NCBI RefSeq assembly: GCF_000143415.4 | Contig: NW_003314267.1 | Span: 3,347,407 to 3,411,406, forward strand | DNA length: 64,000 bases | DNA from: Selaginella moellendorffii | Taxonomy: Eukaryota > Streptophyta > Lycopodiopsida > Selaginellales > Selaginellaceae | Direction of reading: 5' to 3' | Shown: one piece after another, positions 10,982-21,534 of the stretch | Layout of the letters: every line of letters begins with the position of its first letter | How positions within the stretch are numbered: the first letter of the stretch is position 1 | The notes under the pieces: model-generated | Database searches by the model: none | The model's input: only the letters and a program-made list of their open reading frames with translations | Told to the model about the DNA's origin: nothing | Program-made: the position numbers and the translations under genes

Positions 10982-11917
10982 TTATATTTTATTTATACAA
11001 TTAATATGATTAGCAGTATTACTTTCCCACCAAATTTTATTTGGTCTTTTTACTTCATAAGAAATAAGATTACAATCATTTTGTAAAGTTAAAATTGTTA
11101 TAAATAAACATTTAATACAAAATTTATTAATAGACCACATAATATTATTTTTCTCAGAATATAATACAATGTTACCATCTGTTTGAAGAGTAAGGACACA
11201 AATTCCAAAATAGTTATATTTACTGCCTCTTCTCCATAACAAAAACTTTCCAGAATATAAAGAAATTTTACAGTTTGACTCAACCAATAATATATTTATA
11301 CCATTTGGAGATGTTATAAACTGATTAGTATAGAGAAAATTATGTTTAAACCCAATTTTGAGAGATGTTTTACTAATATCACAATTCCTGCTATATAGTA
11401 AATAATCTCTATATGTTCTATTGAATGTATTATAATGATAATTTTTGTAAACAATACCATATTCAATTTGATAATAATTAGAATTTATTTGACATCCATC
11501 AGAACGTGCTTCATAAAAAGTATTTCGGTATGTATTAATCAAATGTCTAAATGTAGCTCTTAATGTATGACCTTTGATTGTTCTAATATTATTTGAAAAT
11601 GGACTTGATTCACAATAAGGCTGGTCACCTTGCATTCTATTGAAAGTCACAACTGCAGAACCTGTTTTACCTAAATCAACCACAAATAAATCATTATAGT
11701 TTGCTGGATAAGTTGTGTTTATTGTATGAATATTAGTTAATAAATTTTCAAATCCATCACTAATAATCATTCCCATTTCTTGTTCTGACAAAGAATTATT
11801 GTCTCCCCAATAAACTTTATGTTTATAGTTTACTGCATAAACTATAGAAAAATAAAATACTATTAGTAATAAGCTGGTTATTTTTTTATTTTTTGAAACA
11901 ATTTCAAAATTACACAT
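10982..11917 (-). CDS. Secreted B-lectin-domain protein, AT-rich, intronless
   Basis: A single uninterrupted frame of 311 residues. Residues about 13-28 form a hydrophobic signal peptide (TSLLLIVFYFSIVYA), so the product is probably secreted. The C-terminal third looks like a bulb-type mannose-binding (B-lectin, GNA-like) fold: residues 245-253 read QTDGNIVLY, an exact fit to the QxDxNxVxY sugar-binding signature. A second copy at about 279-287 is QNDCNLISY, with V replaced by I. The expected tryptophans are present (IMWS, KIWWES). The middle region, about residues 30-200, is not recognised. The gene is extremely AT-rich, unlike the nearby host genes, and sits among dead transposons yet has no stop or frameshift. 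Function is inferred only for the lectin part; origin by transfer is possible but untested. Confidence 0.6.
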   Translation of the reverse strand: MCNFEIVSKNKKITSLLLIVFYFSIVYAVNYKHKVYWGDNNSLSEQEMGMIISDGFENLLTNIHTINTTYPANYNDLFVVDLGKTGSAVVTFNRMQGDQPYCESSPFSNNIRTIKGHTLRATFRHLINTYRNTFYEARSDGCQINSNYYQIEYGIVYKNYHYNTFNRTYRDYLLYSRNCDISKTSLKIGFKHNFLYTNQFITSPNGINILLVESNCKISLYSGKFLLWRRGSKYNYFGICVLTLQTDGNIVLYSEKNNIMWSINKFCIKCLFITILTLQNDCNLISYEVKRPNKIWWESNTANHINCINKI

Positions 11918-13785
11918 TATAAATTAATAATGCTTCTACTTTATTTCAAAATTAATTAGTTTATTTTTTTCAGTTATAATAGTAAAAATTTGCCTTCTTT
12001 TATTAGCCTAAATCCCTGTCTTATATACAAAACCAAGTGGTCCAGATTAATTTTAATCCAATAATTAAATAAATTATTTTTTATTTTCTTGGCTAGGAAA
12101 AGTCTCAAGTAAGCAAAGTTTCTTAAATCTTGGTGTGGGGAGATTGACAGCTGGAAATTGCACATGCATCTGACTAAGGGGCCCATTGGGTCTTTAGATC
12201 TTTGTTTAAATCACAATTACTCCCACTGACTTCGTGCTTCCACGTTCTTAAAAGAACTTGCCTTGCAACAGGCCATATAGTAGAATATCTACTAATGATA
12301 TGAGCCAATAAGGACAATTTCAATTGTTCCCCCTTCTTGGGTGGTACAAGGGTTGACACTTCAAGGCCCTTCAGTGAACATCTAACTTGGGTCCTCCTGC
12401 CACAATTTCACACTATGATGATTGGGCTATATTGCCAAAAGACTTGAAACAGGAGTTTCCAAAGTTGCTTACCTGGTTCTAGTACATGTAAATGATGTTG
12501 TACTATAGAGCCTTAGCTATGTCATTGGATTGATCACTCCTAAGCCTCCTAACATGCTGTTGTCTACCATGCCACCTTAGACATCTATCTACTATCACCA
12601 ATTTTCACCAGTCTTTAGATATCTTTTGACCATATTACAAATCTTGTCAAGGAGCTATATCAAAATGTGATACCAGATACAAGGAAGTACAATGCTCCTT
12701 GCAACCACCATGTTTTTTGGGAGGCTGAGTTTCTCTGGGGATCAGCATTGGATCACTGTGTGCACTCAAGTGAATAGGTCCCATCCTGTTGGGAGCAGCT
12801 GAGCCCTAAGGAATTAGCAGGGGCATTGTTCAAGAGCAATTATACAATTTGGGCACATGAGGGAATTCATGCTCTTGATATTTGCCCAAATGCATCCTTT
12901 AGCCCTCCAAGAGTTGAACTCCCACCTTCAACCATTGGAATTTCTAGGGATATTCTTGCTATTTTGCAAAAGATCCTAGATTTTCTCTATGCCAGCCACT
13001 TCTTACATGACAAATTAATAGGATACATGGTTTTCTACTACCTCTAATATAAATAAATCAACAGGATATGTGGTTTTCTACTACCCTCTAATATATACCC
13101 AAAAAAGGGATATTGTCCTAATCACCAACAAATATATTTCTGCCACATGGCTATAGCTACGCATTGAGTCTCTGCAAGAATGTTGAAGCAAGAAAATGAA
13201 GAGTCTTAGGTAGAGATTTAGACACCCAACTAGAAGGCTTATGCACCTTTCTTTTTGTCTCCAAAGGTAAGGTCATATTTAGTTGAATGCTATTGTGTGT
13301 GTGCCAAAGAGAGCAGTCAATTTGTTTTGTCCAATTGACCTAAAGCCATGCTATGGGAAGGATGGTCCACATGGGCTGATGTGGAACTCTTGATTGGATC
13401 TTGGCCTTTGCAAGGAGTGGAGATATAGTTTAGGGAATATATATTGAAATGAACAAGGAGGCTTAAATCCCATATGCTATAGATTATTTTTAGAATATTC
13501 CCATAGTACCCTCATGACCCAGCCATGGACAATAGTCTCAAGAAGCTAAATAAGCCTCATATGAAGGGAGTCTAAGGCAATACGGCTATGGAGAAAAGAG
13601 GTGCAAATAGGAATATCAACATCATGATAAACAGCTATGAAAGAAAGAAAGCAATACAGCTTTCTTGCATGACAATACAATCATGAAAACAAGAGAATAA
13701 AAATAGAACAAATGGCTCAAATCATATAGCAATATGGATTCTCCCCTTCCTCAAGAATACCATCCAAGTCATAACCAAAACTCAA
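11918..13785. other. Unassigned intergenic sequence
   Basis: The first roughly 150 bases share the AT-rich character of the lectin-like gene and would contain its promoter. The rest shows no intact gene. Short open frames (for example 12,174-12,359 minus and 12,826-13,047 plus) lack family features. It may include the 3' end or LTR of the minus-strand chromovirus, but no boundary can be defined. Confidence 0.35.
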
Positions 13786-15790
13786 AAACACTCTTTTCAT
13801 ATCATCCTTAGTTTCCCATGTAGTTTTGTCCATGGAATAATCATTCCATTAAACTAAAAACTCCCAAGTTATTTTATAGCATGTTTTCACCATAAGAATA
13901 TTAGCCGGACCAGCCTTCTCAGTATCAATCTCTAAAACCTGGATGATGGACTAATTCACGACATCACTAGAGTGTAAACACACTTTAAACATACTCATAT
14001 AGAACATTGGATGAATCTTCAAACTAATTAACAAGTCCAAAGTGTAAGCAAGATCCTTGATGTACAATGGTCTCTAAGAGGAGATGGCAATGTTAAGTTG
14101 TTTCTACGGTATTGTGGGCCTTGGACAATTTTACATTACATGCAATAGTTTAAAGAAAACCTTGTTGCCAACTTTGTACTTTTGATGATGACGATGTTTA
14201 TTAGGCAATCTTTTATCTTGATCTTGAGCTTACCTCATGTTTAATTTTGCCAACTCAAACTTGCCTTAGGTACCCAAAGCAAAGCCAAAGTCAAACTCAC
14301 GGGAGATAGACTCATAGCCATACATCACCATAAATGAAGATGTGTCAATAGTCAATTGATGAGCACTATTATGAGCAAATTAAAGCAAAAGCAAGTACTT
14401 CTCAAGTTAAGTTTCCCACAAAAAACCTTAGTATATCTTTTAATAATTGATTCATACACTTTGTCTACTTATTTGATTGTGGATACTCACCACTACTCAT
14501 ACTTAGCTTAGTCTTTAGCTTCTCAAAGACGGTTTGCCAAAACTTAAATGTGAATTTAGGATCTTAATCACTCACAATATTACCAGCAAACTATAGAGAC
14601 CAACAAACTATAAAGATTGAATAACCAATTTACAAACAACTGGGCAAATTTAAAAGTTTTAATTGTCATCTTCACTAAAAAGAAGTGAGCTATCTTTGTT
14701 AAACAATCCACAATAACCCAAATAACATTATTTGCTCGAAAGGTCTTAAGCAAACTAATAATAAAGTTCATTGAGATGCTATCCCATTTATTCTTGAGTA
14801 CACGTAAAGGATGATAAAGACTAATGAGTTTCTAATGATCAACTTTAACTGCTTGGCAAGCTAAACAACTATATACATACTTTTCAACATTTCACTTCAT
14901 CCCAGGCCAAAAAAGAATGCCTTTTTACCAATATATATTTTTCAATACCCCTGAATGCCTAGCACTTGGCACATCATAACACTCAACCAAAATCTATTTG
15001 ATGAATTTATTAATATGAGGAACCACCATATGACCCTTCTTCACTAGGATTCTATCTCATATCTCGAATGACACAAACTTATCATCTTTCAAATCTCTAA
15101 AGGTGTCTTTCAACAAAACCCTTATGTAAATATTAGTGATAAAAGAGTCGAAGTTAGCAAACTCTTTAAACTCACTCAAGAGATCGTAGGATAACTTCAC
15201 AAATGAGATAGAATTTACCATCCTATATAATGTATCAGCCACCTTATTGTACTTCTATGCTTGTATTAAATCTTAATAAAGTTTGATCTATATAAATAAT
15301 ATCACCATTCCTTCACAACAACAACCACAATAGACAACTCTTTATCTTAAGTTCCATTATAGGGAATCAAATTTGTGGCTTATGTATGCAAGAGAATGCC
15401 TAACTTGAAGCAAGCAATGTCACTTTCATCCGTCTTGACCACAAAAGGCTTACCATTCATTGACCCCTTCAAAACAATCCTTGCTCTGATATCACAATAA
15501 CAATCACAACAAACAACTTTTTATCTCGAATAGGCTAATTCCACTATGTGGAATCAATTTGTGGCAAAATGATACCCAACTTCAAGCAATACAACCCTAA
15601 TAACAATATTATTTACATCTGTCTTGACCATAAGAGGCTTAGCATTTGTTAACCCCTTTAGGACAATCTTTGTTTTGATGTCTAACTTTGTGATAACAAA
15701 AACAACTACCCTCCCTTTTGTCCTTCTCTTGTTGGTCCAAACAAAATTCCTTAACCTTAGTGTTATCTTCATTCTTCAAGCCTTAATGTA
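13786..15790 (-). mobile_element. Chromovirus (Ty3/gypsy) pol remnant with chromodomain
   Basis: Read on the minus strand from about 15,780 downward: start of RNase H (KGLTNAKPLMVKTDVNNIVI at about 15,600-15,690), with a partly duplicated second version at about 15,390-15,500. Then the RNase H C-terminus and linker (MADTLYRMVNSISFVKLSYD at 15,242), the integrase zinc region (SARHSGV, CLACQAVKVDH), and the integrase core (MNFIISLLKTFRANNVIWVI, IVDCLTKIAHF, DPKFTFKFWQTVF, GEYPQ). A chromodomain follows near 13,800-13,870 (WEFLV, WNDYSMDKTTWET). Multiple stops make it inactive. The chromodomain places it among the chromoviruses. Confidence 0.8.
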
Positions 15791-16555
15791 GCAATCCTCC
15801 AAATATGAAATATTGGTTGGCTATAAACTAAGAATTAACTTCTTGGCTATCATAAACATTTGGTGATGACTTCCATTCCATGATACTATAATCTTTGGCA
15901 TGCTTGACATACCAATAATAATCACATAAAATTGATTTAACTCTTGAGGGTCTATGTGAAGTAAAAAAACCTTAATGAGATTAACAAAATCCTTAACTTC
16001 CTTAATGTTGTTTTGAACCTACAAAATTTAGTGATCTTGCCACACAACAACATCATCAAAAGATTCTTCCTCCTCCTCCTCCTCCAATATTAATGAAATA
16101 AATAAGGAGTGAACCTTAAACCAACCTCCTAACCATTAAGGCATTATGGCCTGCCATAGAATATTCTTAGAATATTTTTATAGGTATACACTTTATAGAA
16201 GCCAAAAGGTGTAATGCTGTACAAATTCCTCTTCAAGCACTCATCTAGCAAGTTGTGAGATAAAAACACAAAGATTCTTTCAATGAGATTGCTCAGGGAC
16301 TCCTTGTTTCTAGTGGCCCTACAATGAGATACAAGCAGAGCTCTCCAGAACACTCACTAAATACGCCAACTCACCAAGCAGGATCACTACAAAACACTGT
16401 TAATCACAGCTAAACGCTCCAAACCCTTCACCCTCCAATTCTGGTCTAGTTCAAAACAATGAGTGAATATTTTATGTAAATCACATCCAAGTTAAATGGA
16501 AAAAAAAAAAAGGTGGTGGTGCAACTTGACAACTATATTTTGCCTTTACTAGAAA
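15791..16555. other. Non-coding remnant sequence
   Basis: No intact coding region is seen. It continues the transposon-derived stretch and ends in a poly-A run at about 16,500. It may hold 5' parts of the chromovirus, but no gag or RT motif is readable. Confidence 0.3.
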
Positions 16556-16579
16556 TAGAAGCTGTTGGTTGATCTTTGC

Positions 16580-17947
16580 TGTCTTGGTCATCATCCTAAT
16601 CTTCATAGTCTTCGAAGTCTTCATCGTCTTCACCATCTTCATCAACTATACTGTCATCATGAACGTAAAGGCTATCACCTCACGAGAACCGAAAGGGAAC
16701 CAAATTCTCGCCATCTTTTGTGATCCTGGGAAAAACAACGGGATACACCTCCTTTTTGCTGGTATCACAAGTTAGTCCAATACCATCCCGTGTGAAGATA
16801 CTAGGCAGACTTGAAAGTGGAGCAGAATTGTCATTGATATGAGTTTTGTCATAATCGTGATGCAAGTCATAAATGATGCCGAGCCCTTGATACTTGCTCC
16901 TGGCCTTGCACACAAACATATGTGCCCTGTCCATCCAAGTAATCCTTCAGGTCTGTAACCACCATCCATGGCTTAAGCATATGGTTCTTGATGTTCAAAG
17001 CTAGCAACGAAACCAGAGCCTTCCACATGCCCTTATCGTTGATTTCCTGCTCCACCCAGCCCACTGCAACAAGATCGCCAATGTGGAAGTACCTGAGCTC
17101 TAGGGGAACCTGAAAAGTGAGCTTGTACGAAAAAGTAGAGGAGCTTGAGATCTTCTCGACTTTGCCAGGTAAGTAGTCCCATCAACAAGGTAACATTCAG
17201 GTCATCTAGGTACCGAACTATTCTTGCAACCATTGCCATTCTTGTCCCTGGTTTCCAGCTAAAGGCCTCCGCCTGTACTGTCGTGGAAGGCTCTAACCAT
17301 CCCTGTCCACTAATCACCTTGATCTTCATCTGGGAAAGGAATTTCTTGCACTCCTTGACATCCATCGACTGCAGCTTAAGGTCAAGCTGACCACTGCCGA
17401 GGATACTTGGAGCACGAAAGATTAGTTCCTTTCTTCCCCCGGATAAACAAGGTCGCTACCGGTGATGCTAACTCCAGTGACAGCTCTCAGCAAACCGCCA
17501 GTCTGACCTGTTTGCCAGTGGAGAGCTTGGATAATCTCCACTGCAGGCTTTCCCACGTCGGGAGCACTGAACACCCCAAGGACCGACCCATCTGCTTCCC
17601 TGACATGGAGCAATCTAGTTTTTGCTTTCTGTGGCACAAGGTAGGACGTCATAGTTTGCATCATGAAGACACCGAACTGCAGAGGAAAAAAACATTAAGA
17701 AGTCCGGCTATATCGGCATAAACGTACCCCCGCACCCCACAAGGCTATCAGAGTGTCTTGACTGTTCATTGTTGCGTGCACTAGAGTCAGGCCTTGCACT
17801 ACGACTCGCACACAAGAACACCAAAGTGACTAAGTTTACCTCGCCAGCGAGACGTGGTTCCACAGCCACAAGTGTCCAGTTTAGCGTTTTCATGTTGAAG
17901 AGGAACGTTTCATGCTTGCCTGGTACAAAAACCAGTAAATAGAGCAA
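16580..17947 (-). pseudogene. Unidentified multi-exon gene or relic with acidic tail
   Basis: Several minus-strand blocks look like exons of one gene. The block at 17,947-17,840 ends ...PRLAGE at a GTAAAC donor and joins in phase 0 to a block beginning FGVFMMQTMTSYLVPQK near 17,676, which then reads AKTRLLHVREADGSVLGVF to a stop at 17,422. Further downstream are conserved-looking pieces in changing frames (SMDVKECKKFLSQMKIKV, then DLVAVGWVEQEIND, then KPWMVVTDLKDYL). At the end is a very acidic tail at about 16,595-16,660 (VDEDGEDDEDFEDYED). The pieces do not join into one clean frame, so it may be a decayed gene or several exons I cannot connect. No family is recognised. Confidence 0.35.
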
Positions 17948-18013
17948 CAGAGAGAGAAACTACATTTTGGAGTCTAGGGTTATGGATGAGCTGCCACACC
18001 GTTGACAAGATTT

Positions 18014-19677
18014 ATGGCAGCATTGCGCCTGTTGCCATCGGCTGCCATCGCTCACAGGTAGGGCCGCAAGCATCTCTAGAAATCCTCTCACTCTTTGATG
18101 GATGATTTCTAGGTGGCAGCAGCGCATTGCGAGCGCAGGCTTTTTCACCAGAAGCTCACTCTTTGGTACTCGGCCTTCTCAAAGGGACGAGAAACACGAT
18201 CTACTGCTCACTGCAAATGTCGCGGAGGCATCCCTGCGACGAGAATTCCCCCAGCAGCACGAGAAGGCGATCGACGACGACAAGATCACTAAAGTGCTTG
18301 AGATGATCGAATCCAAGCCCGACACCTTCGAGGCTGTGAAGAAATGGATGAGGAGAGGGAACTGTTTGAGCAGCGACGTGCTCTCCACGATTTATTTCTG
18401 GCTCATGAAACGCAAGCGCTACACCGAGATCATGAAGGTACGCTGCCATCCATCTGTTTTTCTCTCATAGCTTCTTGTGTTCTTCAAACTTTGATTCCTT
18501 TCAGTTGCTAGAAGGCATTCGATGCGAGAGATTGGTGAAGTTCACCGACATGCACTGCGTCTGGGCGATTGGTGTCATCTCCCGGCGGCGAGGAATGGCC
18601 AAAGCCGAGCGTTTCTACGACAGCCTTCCAGAGAAGCTGAGGACTGACCGGGTCACAGTCGGGCTGTTTCTTAGTGTCGCGAAAGAGAACGGGCTCGCCA
18701 AGGCCGAGCAGTGGCTAGAGAAGATCCAGGTCCACACCACGGACATCCTCGACGTGATGATGGTGCTCTATCTCAACAGGGACAAGCACCACAAGGTGGT
18801 GGAGATGTTCGAGAGAATGCGGGGCTTGGGGCTCCAGCCGAGCGTGAGAACTTATCTCATGCTGCTCAAGTGCAAGGACAGGGGTGCCGGTGGATTGAAT
18901 GCAATCGAGGGAGAAGCTCTTGGAGCTGTGCAGACCATTGATGTGGAGGACTCGCCGGTTAGAACGCTCAACGACGCGATGGAAGTTTATGGCTACGTCG
19001 GGAAACAGCATGGTATCGAGGAGCTTTGGAGATCACTGAAGAGAACGAGAAGTGATATCCACCAGTCCAGCTACTTCAGCGCGATCACTGCACTGGGACT
19101 GGTTGGCGAGGTCGCCAAGGCTCGAGCACTTTGCAAGGAACTTCTAGCTGGATCGGACGAGTTTACGAAGTTTGAGCAGAATCCACACGCTCTGATGCTG
19201 GAAGTTTATGCTCGCAATGGGATGATGGAGAAGGCGGAACGTATCTTGCAAAGCAAGGAGCTGGACCGCGACTCGTTCGCTCCGTACAACAGTTTGATTC
19301 AAGGCTACATGGCAGCGAACAACATTTCAGAGGCGCTCAAGAAGCTGGACGATGGTCTTGCAGCTGTGCCTGCGAAAAGCATCAGGCTGCAGTACAAAAC
19401 GATGATGGTGCTGCTGCCAGTCTACGCAGCAAACGGCGACGTAGAGGGTGCCAAGGAGCTGATGCGGAGGTACACGAAGCTAGGTGATGCCGGAGTGTAC
19501 AACGAGTTCCTCAAGGTCTACATCTCTCGCAAGCGCCACCCCAGAGAGTTCATGGAAAGGATGCAAGCGAACGGTGTCGAAGGGAACAGGGAAACGGAGA
19601 AGCTGTTGGAGGAGCTCGACATGTCGCCAGAGGGGGTCTTCAAGAGGCAAATGAAGCAGCAGGGTATAGGGTTTTAG
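18014..19677 (+). CDS. P-class PPR protein, right module, gene 1
   Basis: Intact copy of the 513-residue PPR protein: exons 18,014-18,057, 18,113-18,437 and 18,505-19,677, with introns of 55 and 67 bases and phases matching the left copy exactly. A mitochondrial presequence-like N-terminus is followed by tandem PPR helices through most of the length. Differences from the left copy are a few substitutions (for example a TIDVEDSPV segment where the left copy has TMDVEDPPL), which shows the duplication is recent. Similarity between modules starts at about 17,970, just upstream of the ATG, so only a short promoter was duplicated. The stop TAG at 19,675 is followed by one A and then the ATG of gene 2. 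Confidence 0.88.
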
Positions 19678-19678
19678 A

Positions 19679-21281
19679 ATGTCTCGCTGGTTGTCACTCC
19701 TGCGGCAAAGGCGCCAGTGGGTGCGCGCATTTTCCAGCGAGAGCAGCGGCAGCAGCAGCGTCTCTAGGCATGCTCAGGTGCTCCCGGTGTGGCCGGTTGG
19801 AACGGAGACGAGATTCTCACAGATGATGTATGTCGGAGAAGCGGGTAAGAGCATTGATTCTTACAAGAGCGAGGACGTCTCGGACTTCTGCGTGATGCTG
19901 CTGTCCAAGCCTGATATCTTTCAGGGCCTCAAAGAGTGGGTTCGTGAGGGTAACACCTTCTCAAGCTCCTTGTTGTCCAAAGTCTACTATCGATTGGCGA
20001 AGAGGAAGTGCTACAAAGAGATTCTACAGGTAAAAAACTCATCTTTTTTTTTTTTGTCGCCTGGTGTGCTGACTGTTTCGTGCACAGCTGCTGAGGGGTA
20101 TCAGGGAGGAAAACATGGTCCAGACTACACAGACACACTACATTTGGGAGATGGCTATAACTTGTCGGCAGCAATCTACGTACGCAGCAGAGATCTTTTA
20201 CAACGATATTATTCCAGCCCGTTTCAGATCCGAGGAAGTAACAGCAGCGCTAATCTTCAGCCTCGCAAAGAGAAACGCGCTCGCCAAGTCCGAGAAGTGG
20301 ATCGAACAGATGACTGTGCTGTCTACAGATCTCCTTAACATGCTCATGGCGTTGTATTTGGACCGGGACAAGCACGACAAGGTTCTGGAAACGTACGAAA
20401 GAATGTCCAAGCTGGGGCTGGAGCCGAGTATCAACACTTACTTGATGCTGCTCACTTACAAGGACAAGGCCGGTGGTGGCCTGGAAGGAATCGAGAGAGA
20501 AGCAGAGGAAGCTGTAAAAAAGATCGATCTCGATGCAGCGCTGAGAAAAACTCTGCAGGAGACAATGGAAGTTTGCGGCTATCTCGGGAAAGCAGCCAGT
20601 GTGGAAGATATCTGGAGCAGGCTGAAGAGCTTGAGCGGCACACAGGCTTGCGATCAGTCGAGCTACCTCAGCGCCATGGCAGCCTTCGGGCGTGTCAAGA
20701 ACGTAGAAAGAGCCGAGCAGGTCTTCGAGGAGCTGCTCACGCAGGATTTGAGCAAAAGTCTAGCGAATCCACACGCTGTCATGGTCGAAGTTTACGTGAG
20801 CAACGGGCTCATGGCCAAAGCGGAGCACGTCCTGAGGCACAGGTTGAACGAGGCGGTGTTTTCTCCATACAACAGCCTGGTGAGAGGTTACATTGCGAGC
20901 GGCGACACCGAGTTGGCGCTGGCGAGGCTCAAAGAAGGCGTCGCGGCGATCCCCGCGAGACACATCCGTCCGGCTTACAAGACGATGATGGCGCTGCTGC
21001 CCGTGTTTGCTGCTCGGAGGGACATCGATGGCGCCGAGAGGATCATGTTCCACTACCGTTTCATCGGCGACGCCACCGTCTACAACGAGCTGCTCAAGGT
21101 GTACGTGGCTTGCAACGTGTTTCCGCTCGACTTCCGCAACAGGATGAAAGGGAGCGACGTCGAAGGCGACGAGACGACGGAGGAGCTGTTTGAGATGCTC
21201 GACTCTTCCCCGTCCGCGGTTGTCAAAGAGCAGAGGAGAAGGCTCTACTCGGCGAACTGCAAGCAGAAGATACCATGGTAA
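19679..21281 (+). CDS. P-class PPR protein, right module, gene 2
   Basis: A 514-residue paralog of the preceding gene, in two exons: 19,679-20,029 and 20,088-21,281, intron 58 bases, phase 0. The N-terminus (SRWLSLLRQRRQWVRAFSSE) is a strong mitochondrial presequence, and the remainder is PPR repeats with no E or DYW domain. The two neighbours align along their whole length (for example AKSEKWIEQMTVLSTDLLNM compared with AKAEQWLEKIQVHTTDILDV), so the pair arose by an old tandem duplication before the whole module was copied. The ATG starts two bases after the upstream stop codon, leaving no room for a separate intergenic promoter. Either a promoter lies inside gene 1 or the two are on one transcript. 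Confidence 0.85.
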
Positions 21282-21477
21282 ACTTCATACTCTCAGGTAC
21301 GTGAGCTACACTTCTTTCCTGCAAGGATTGTGTTGATGTTTATGTTACAGAATGGAAGAAATTCGTTTCTTCACCTGAAAAGATACCATGGTAAACTCAG
21401 GTACGTGAGCTACAACACTTCCCTGCAAGGATTGCGTTTGATGTTTATGCTACAGAATGGAAGAACCAACTTGTCTC
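21269..21477 (+). repeat. Tandem repeat of PPR gene 3' end
   Basis: Two imperfect direct copies of about 100-110 bp (about 21,269-21,380 and 21,381-21,477). Each starts with 'gataccatggtaaac' at the stop codon of the PPR gene and contains 'caggtacgtgagctac' and 'acagaatggaaga'. Each has donor-like and acceptor-like signals, so the 3' UTR may carry alternative introns. Confidence 0.75.
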
Positions 21478-21534
21478 ACCTGGACACGACGAGGTTCTCT
21501 GAAGTTTCTAGTGCGACCAGTGTCAAGAATAATG

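Noticed and set aside
19660-19700. Stop-codon readthrough producing a fused double-length PPR protein
   Set aside because: The second ATG is in a different frame, and readthrough meets a stop after about 25 codons, so simple readthrough cannot fuse the two.
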